Shown here piece after piece: positions 60,932 through 64,000 of a DNA stretch of 64,000 bases. The DNA is taken from NCBI RefSeq assembly GCF_024170165.1, contig NZ_JALJXP010000005.1, forward strand, positions 124,001 through 188,000, read 5' to 3'. This DNA comes from Pseudomonas nitroreducens. Its GTDB lineage: Bacteria; Pseudomonadota; Gammaproteobacteria; Pseudomonadales; Pseudomonadaceae. The notes beneath the pieces are model-generated. The model worked only from the letters and a program-made list of their open reading frames with translations, was not told where the DNA came from and did not search any database. The position numbers and the translations under genes are program-made. The stretch's first letter is position 1. Each line of letters opens with the position of its first letter.

Positions 60932-63328
60932 GTGAGTCGCACCCGTACTGCGCTGCAAACCCGGCACAAGGTGAAACCCCTGGCCCGTCTGGTCCGCGCC
61001 ACTGCCCTGGGGATGGTCCTGGCGGCCTCCGCCGTCGAAGCCGCCCCGGTCCGCATCGATATCCCGGCCCAGTCCCTGGCCTCCGCCCTCACCAGCCTGG
61101 GCGCGCAGTCGAACCTGCAGATCGTCTTCAACCAGACCCAGGTGCAGAACCTGCGCGCCCCCGGCGTGCGCGGCGAAATGGAGCCCACCCAGGCGCTGGA
61201 ACGCCTGCTGCAGGGCACCGGCATCAAGTACCAGGTCGAAGGCAGCCGCGTCACCCTGCTGGGCGCCGACTCCGCCAGCGGCGACACCCTGAACATGTCC
61301 GCCCAGGTCATCACCGGCGCCGTCGAAGGTGAAGACAGTTACGTGCCGCGCACCTCCAACAGCGGCAGCAAGACCGACACCCCGCTGCTGGAAATCCCCC
61401 AGTCGATCTCGGTGATCACCCGCAAGCAGATGGATGCCCAGGGCGCCCAGACCGTGACCGAAGCACTGCGCTATGTGCCCGGCGTCAAGGTCGAAGCCTA
61501 CGGCCTCGACCCGAAGGGCTTCGACTGGATGTACATCCGCGGCTTCAACGCCCAGGCCACCAGCGATTACCTCAACGGCCTGCGTCAGCAGAACAACAGC
61601 TACGCCTTCTTTCGCAGCGAGCCCTATGCCTTCGAGCGCATCGACGTGGTCCGTGGCCCGTCCTCCAGCCTGTTCGGCATGGGCGACGCCGGCGGCATCG
61701 TCAACCGGGTGAGCAAGAAGCCCACCGCCAACCACGTCAACGAAGTCGAGCTGACTGGCGGCAACCATGACCGCAAGCAGGGCCAGTTCGACCTCGGCGG
61801 CGCGCTGGACGAGCAGAACCAGTTCCTCTACCGCGTGGTGGGCCTGGCCCGCGACGCCAACACCCAGGCCGAGTACGACGATGGCCATGAGGTCGAGGAC
61901 GACCGCTACTACATCGCCCCGTCCTTCACCTGGGCGCCGGACGAAGACACCAGCCTGACCTTCCTCACCGACTTCCTGCGGGACCGCAACTCCGGCTCGA
62001 TCTTCGACTACAGCGTCAACGGCCACCCCACCGGCACCCTGCTGGGCGACCACAGCTACAACCACTTCGACCAGGACCAGTACACCCTGGGCTACGAATT
62101 TCGCCATCGCCTGAACGACACCTGGGAGTTCCGCCAGAACGCACGCTACGGCCAGGTCGACCTGAAATTCGCCAACCTGCTGCCGCAGCTGCAGGTGGGG
62201 CGCAACATCATCCGCACCGCGGATCGCTTCGACCAGCACATGGACACCTTCAACCTGGACAACCAGTTCCAGGCCAACTTCGACACCGGCACCATCAAGC
62301 ACACCCTGCTGATGGGCGCGGACTACAGCTGGCAGGACGCCGACATCGCCCGCTGGCGCACCCTCGGCCCGTCGCTGAACCTGGACAACCCGGCGTATGG
62401 CCAGAGCGTGCAGCGCCCGACCAAGGACACCACCCTCGCCGGCCAGGCCATCGACTACAACCAGAACATCGAGCAGGTCGGCGCCTACCTGCAGGACCAG
62501 GTCAAGTTCGACGACCACTGGATCCTCACTGCCGGCGGCCGCTACGACTACGTGCGCAACGACCTGGACAACCACGTCGGCGCCCACACCATGCAGAAGG
62601 ACAACGCCTTCACCGGCCGCGTCGGCGTGACCTACCTGACCGATTTCGGCCTGGCGCCCTACGTCAGCTACTCCGAGTCCTTCGTGCCCAACACTGGCCT
62701 CACCTCCGACGGCAGCGCCTTCAAGGCCAGCGAAGCCCACCAGTACGAAGCGGGCGTGAAGTTCCAGCCGGACGAAACCTTGCTGATCACCCTGGCGGCC
62801 TACGAGCTGACCAAGGAAAACATCCTCACCAACCAGCTGAACGCCAACGGCGTGCCCACCGGTTACAGCGAGGCCACCGGCGAGCAGCGTTCGCGCGGCA
62901 TCGAAGCGGAGCTGAAAGCCAAGCTGGACCAGAACTGGGACCTGCTGGCCTCGTACACCTACACCAAGGCCAAGATCACCAAGAGCAACGACGCCAACGA
63001 GGGCAACCGTCCGGCCAACGTGCCCGAGCACATGGCCAACGGCTGGCTGAATTACACCTTCCACGAAGGTGCGGTCGACGGCCTCTCCATCGGCGGCGGC
63101 GTGCGCTACACCGGCTCGCTCTACGGCAACAACGCCAACACCTACCACGTCGACAACTACACCCTGTTCGACGCCGGCGTGAGCTACCCGCTGAACAAGA
63201 ACGTGACCCTCTCGGTGAACGCCCAGAACCTGCTGGACGAGGAATATGCCGCGACCTGCGACAGCCCGATCTCCTGCTACCCGGGCCTGCGCCGCACCGT
63301 CATGACCAGCGTGAAGTACAGCTGGTAA
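60932..63328 (+). CDS. TonB-dependent siderophore receptor with STN signalling domain
   Basis: A 798-residue receptor. The signal peptide region ends VLAASAVEAAPVRIDIPAQS; an STN secretin/TonB signalling domain follows (LASALTSLGAQSNLQIVFNQ, ERLLQGTGIKYQVEGSRVTL), then the plug (VRGPSSSLFGMGDAGGIVNR) and a barrel ending SVKYSW. The Ser/Phe plug motif and C-terminal NLLDEEYAATCDSPISCYPG resemble FhuA/FoxA-type hydroxamate receptors more than FpvA. STN means it signals to the FecR protein at 57687. GTG 60932 with AAAGGAG is the start; an ATG far upstream is not supported. Confidence 0.88.
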   Translation: MSRTRTALQTRHKVKPLARLVRATALGMVLAASAVEAAPVRIDIPAQSLASALTSLGAQSNLQIVFNQTQVQNLRAPGVRGEMEPTQALERLLQGTGIKYQVEGSRVTLLGADSASGDTLNMSAQVITGAVEGEDSYVPRTSNSGSKTDTPLLEIPQSISVITRKQMDAQGAQTVTEALRYVPGVKVEAYGLDPKGFDWMYIRGFNAQATSDYLNGLRQQNNSYAFFRSEPYAFERIDVVRGPSSSLFGMGDAGGIVNRVSKKPTANHVNEVELTGGNHDRKQGQFDLGGALDEQNQFLYRVVGLARDANTQAEYDDGHEVEDDRYYIAPSFTWAPDEDTSLTFLTDFLRDRNSGSIFDYSVNGHPTGTLLGDHSYNHFDQDQYTLGYEFRHRLNDTWEFRQNARYGQVDLKFANLLPQLQVGRNIIRTADRFDQHMDTFNLDNQFQANFDTGTIKHTLLMGADYSWQDADIARWRTLGPSLNLDNPAYGQSVQRPTKDTTLAGQAIDYNQNIEQVGAYLQDQVKFDDHWILTAGGRYDYVRNDLDNHVGAHTMQKDNAFTGRVGVTYLTDFGLAPYVSYSESFVPNTGLTSDGSAFKASEAHQYEAGVKFQPDETLLITLAAYELTKENILTNQLNANGVPTGYSEATGEQRSRGIEAELKAKLDQNWDLLASYTYTKAKITKSNDANEGNRPANVPEHMANGWLNYTFHEGAVDGLSIGGGVRYTGSLYGNNANTYHVDNYTLFDAGVSYPLNKNVTLSVNAQNLLDEEYAATCDSPISCYPGLRRTVMTSVKYSW

Positions 63329-63372
63329 GGCAGCGGCGGGGTCGGCTCGCGCCGGCGCCGCCAGCTGTTTCC

Positions 63373-63399
63373 GGGCTCCCTGTTCGCAGGGGGCCCTTT
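63373..63399 (+). terminator. Rho-independent terminator after the receptor
   Basis: GGGCTCCCTG and CAGGGGGCCC pair with one G-T wobble around a TTCG tetraloop, followed by TTTCTTG. It lies 44 nt past the receptor stop and before the binding-protein gene. Confidence 0.75.
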
Positions 63400-63464
63400 C
63401 TTGTTTCTGAAGCAGGTTGTTTCTGAAGCCTGTTGCATACCGCTTCAACCGCGAGGAGTAGTGC

Positions 63465-64000
63465 ATGTCCCTCACCCGTCGCCACCTGTTGCAGGGCCTT
63501 GCCATTGGCGGGCTGGCCTGCGCCTCCGGCCTGCCGGTGCTCGCCGGCGAGCGCCTGACGCGGATCGTCGCGCTCAACTGGGTGGCCGCCGAGACGCTGC
63601 TGACCCTGGGCGTGCCGCCCCTGGCGATCTCCGACGACCGCTACTACCGCGTGCGCATGCCCACCCAGCCGCTGCCCGAGAGCGTGCGTGACGTCGGGCC
63701 GTACTGGGAACCGAACCTCGAACTGATCCAGCAGCTGCAACCGCAACTGATCCTCAGCGACCCCATGACCCCGACTCTGCAGCGCCGCCTGAACGGCATC
63801 GCACCGACCGAGCGCGTGGCCATCTACCCGGCTGCTGACGGCGCCTGGCGCGCCACCACTGAATTCATGGGCGATCTCGCCCGCCGCCTCGGCGTCGAAC
63901 AGGTCTCCACCGATTACATCGCTGCCGGCGAGCAGCGCCTCGCCGAGCTGCGCGCCAGGCTGGCGAACCGCAAGCTGCCGCCGGTGTGCGTCGCCGTGCT
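63465..64000 (+). CDS. FhuD-like iron-siderophore periplasmic binding protein (3' end outside window)
   Basis: The first 178 residues are in the window. A Tat-type signal (TRRHLLQGLAIGGLACASGL) is followed by a cluster A-8 / FhuD-like binding domain: RIVALNWVAAETLLTLGVPP, PYWEPNLELIQQLQPQLILS and LARRLGVEQVSTDYIAAGEQ. It should deliver a ferric hydroxamate to an ABC permease. ATG 63465 has GAGGAG upstream. The FhuC-like ATPase at 52316 may be its partner; a permease is expected beyond 64000. Confidence 0.88.
   Translation, partial: MSLTRRHLLQGLAIGGLACASGLPVLAGERLTRIVALNWVAAETLLTLGVPPLAISDDRYYRVRMPTQPLPESVRDVGPYWEPNLELIQQLQPQLILSDPMTPTLQRRLNGIAPTERVAIYPAADGAWRATTEFMGDLARRLGVEQVSTDYIAAGEQRLAELRARLANRKLPPVCVAV

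Noticed and set aside
60893..63577. An 894-codon minus-strand frame over the receptor gene
   Set aside because: Antisense to a clear TonB receptor. Repetitive valine-glycine-rich sequence with no recognisable motif.

Overview
The window looks like chromosomal DNA of a Pseudomonas, probably from the P. aeruginosa / P. nitroreducens side of the genus. The reasons are high GC with strongly GC-ending codons, a pfeR-pfeS-pfeA-pfeE enterobactin-uptake cluster, a pvdA-fpvI-fpvR-pvdE-like gene order, and several copies of the Pseudomonas-type REP sequence (core GCGAGCAAGCTCGC). The species cannot be fixed from this sequence. I saw no rRNA, tRNA, CRISPR array, transposase or integrase.

Layout. 1-2.6 kb: remains of an RND efflux operon. 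An OprM/NodT-type outer-membrane lipoprotein runs off the left edge, preceded by the 3' third of a MexF-like pump that is fused at its broken 5' end to a scrap of a UvrD-like helicase. 2.7-7.6 kb: a short-chain dehydrogenase and a three-gene Fe(III) ABC importer. 7.6-12.9 kb: an envelope module of COG4705-type membrane protein, small lipoprotein, OmpR-type two-component system and ArnT-like glycosyltransferase; the two flanking genes share a 22-bp upstream motif. 12.9-18 kb: DapA-like lyase, EpsC-type serine acetyltransferase and many small genes, with two copies of a twin-palindrome element. 18.4-21.9 kb: a CHASE4-PAS-GGDEF-EAL protein and a phosphoribosyltransferase.

21.9-28.9 kb: a LacI-type repressor with a perfect palindromic operator, divergent from TonB receptor / flavin monooxygenase / aldo-keto reductase / SsuA-like binding protein, which looks like an organosulfur or related scavenging operon. 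29-32.3 kb: DUF899 protein, a TPR-winged-helix regulator, a propeller protein and an isoprenylcysteine-methyltransferase-like membrane protein. 32.3-37.7 kb: pfeRSAE with two Fur-like boxes. 37.8-39.6 kb: LysR regulator and quinone reductase. 39.7-48.6 kb: a catabolic operon of polar amino-acid-type ABC importer, class V aminotransferase-like enzyme, RpiR regulator, PuuE-type deacetylase and dihydropyrimidinase, followed by a class IV aminotransferase and LysR regulator; it suggests use of a hydantoin or other cyclic ureide. 48.7-52.1 kb: TDT permease, FKBP and a UvrD-family helicase.

52.2-64 kb: an iron-siderophore region. It holds a FhuC-like ATPase, FhuF-type reductase, GNAT hydroxylamine acyltransferase, PvdA-type ornithine hydroxylase, ECF sigma factor, divergent FecR-type anti-sigma factor, PvdE-type exporter, a TonB receptor with a signalling domain, and the start of a FhuD-like binding protein. 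Fur-like boxes, a PvdS-type promoter (TAAAT-N16-CGT) and three REP doublets sit between the genes. The set predicts a siderophore built on acylated hydroxyornithine; its peptide synthetases are not in the window.
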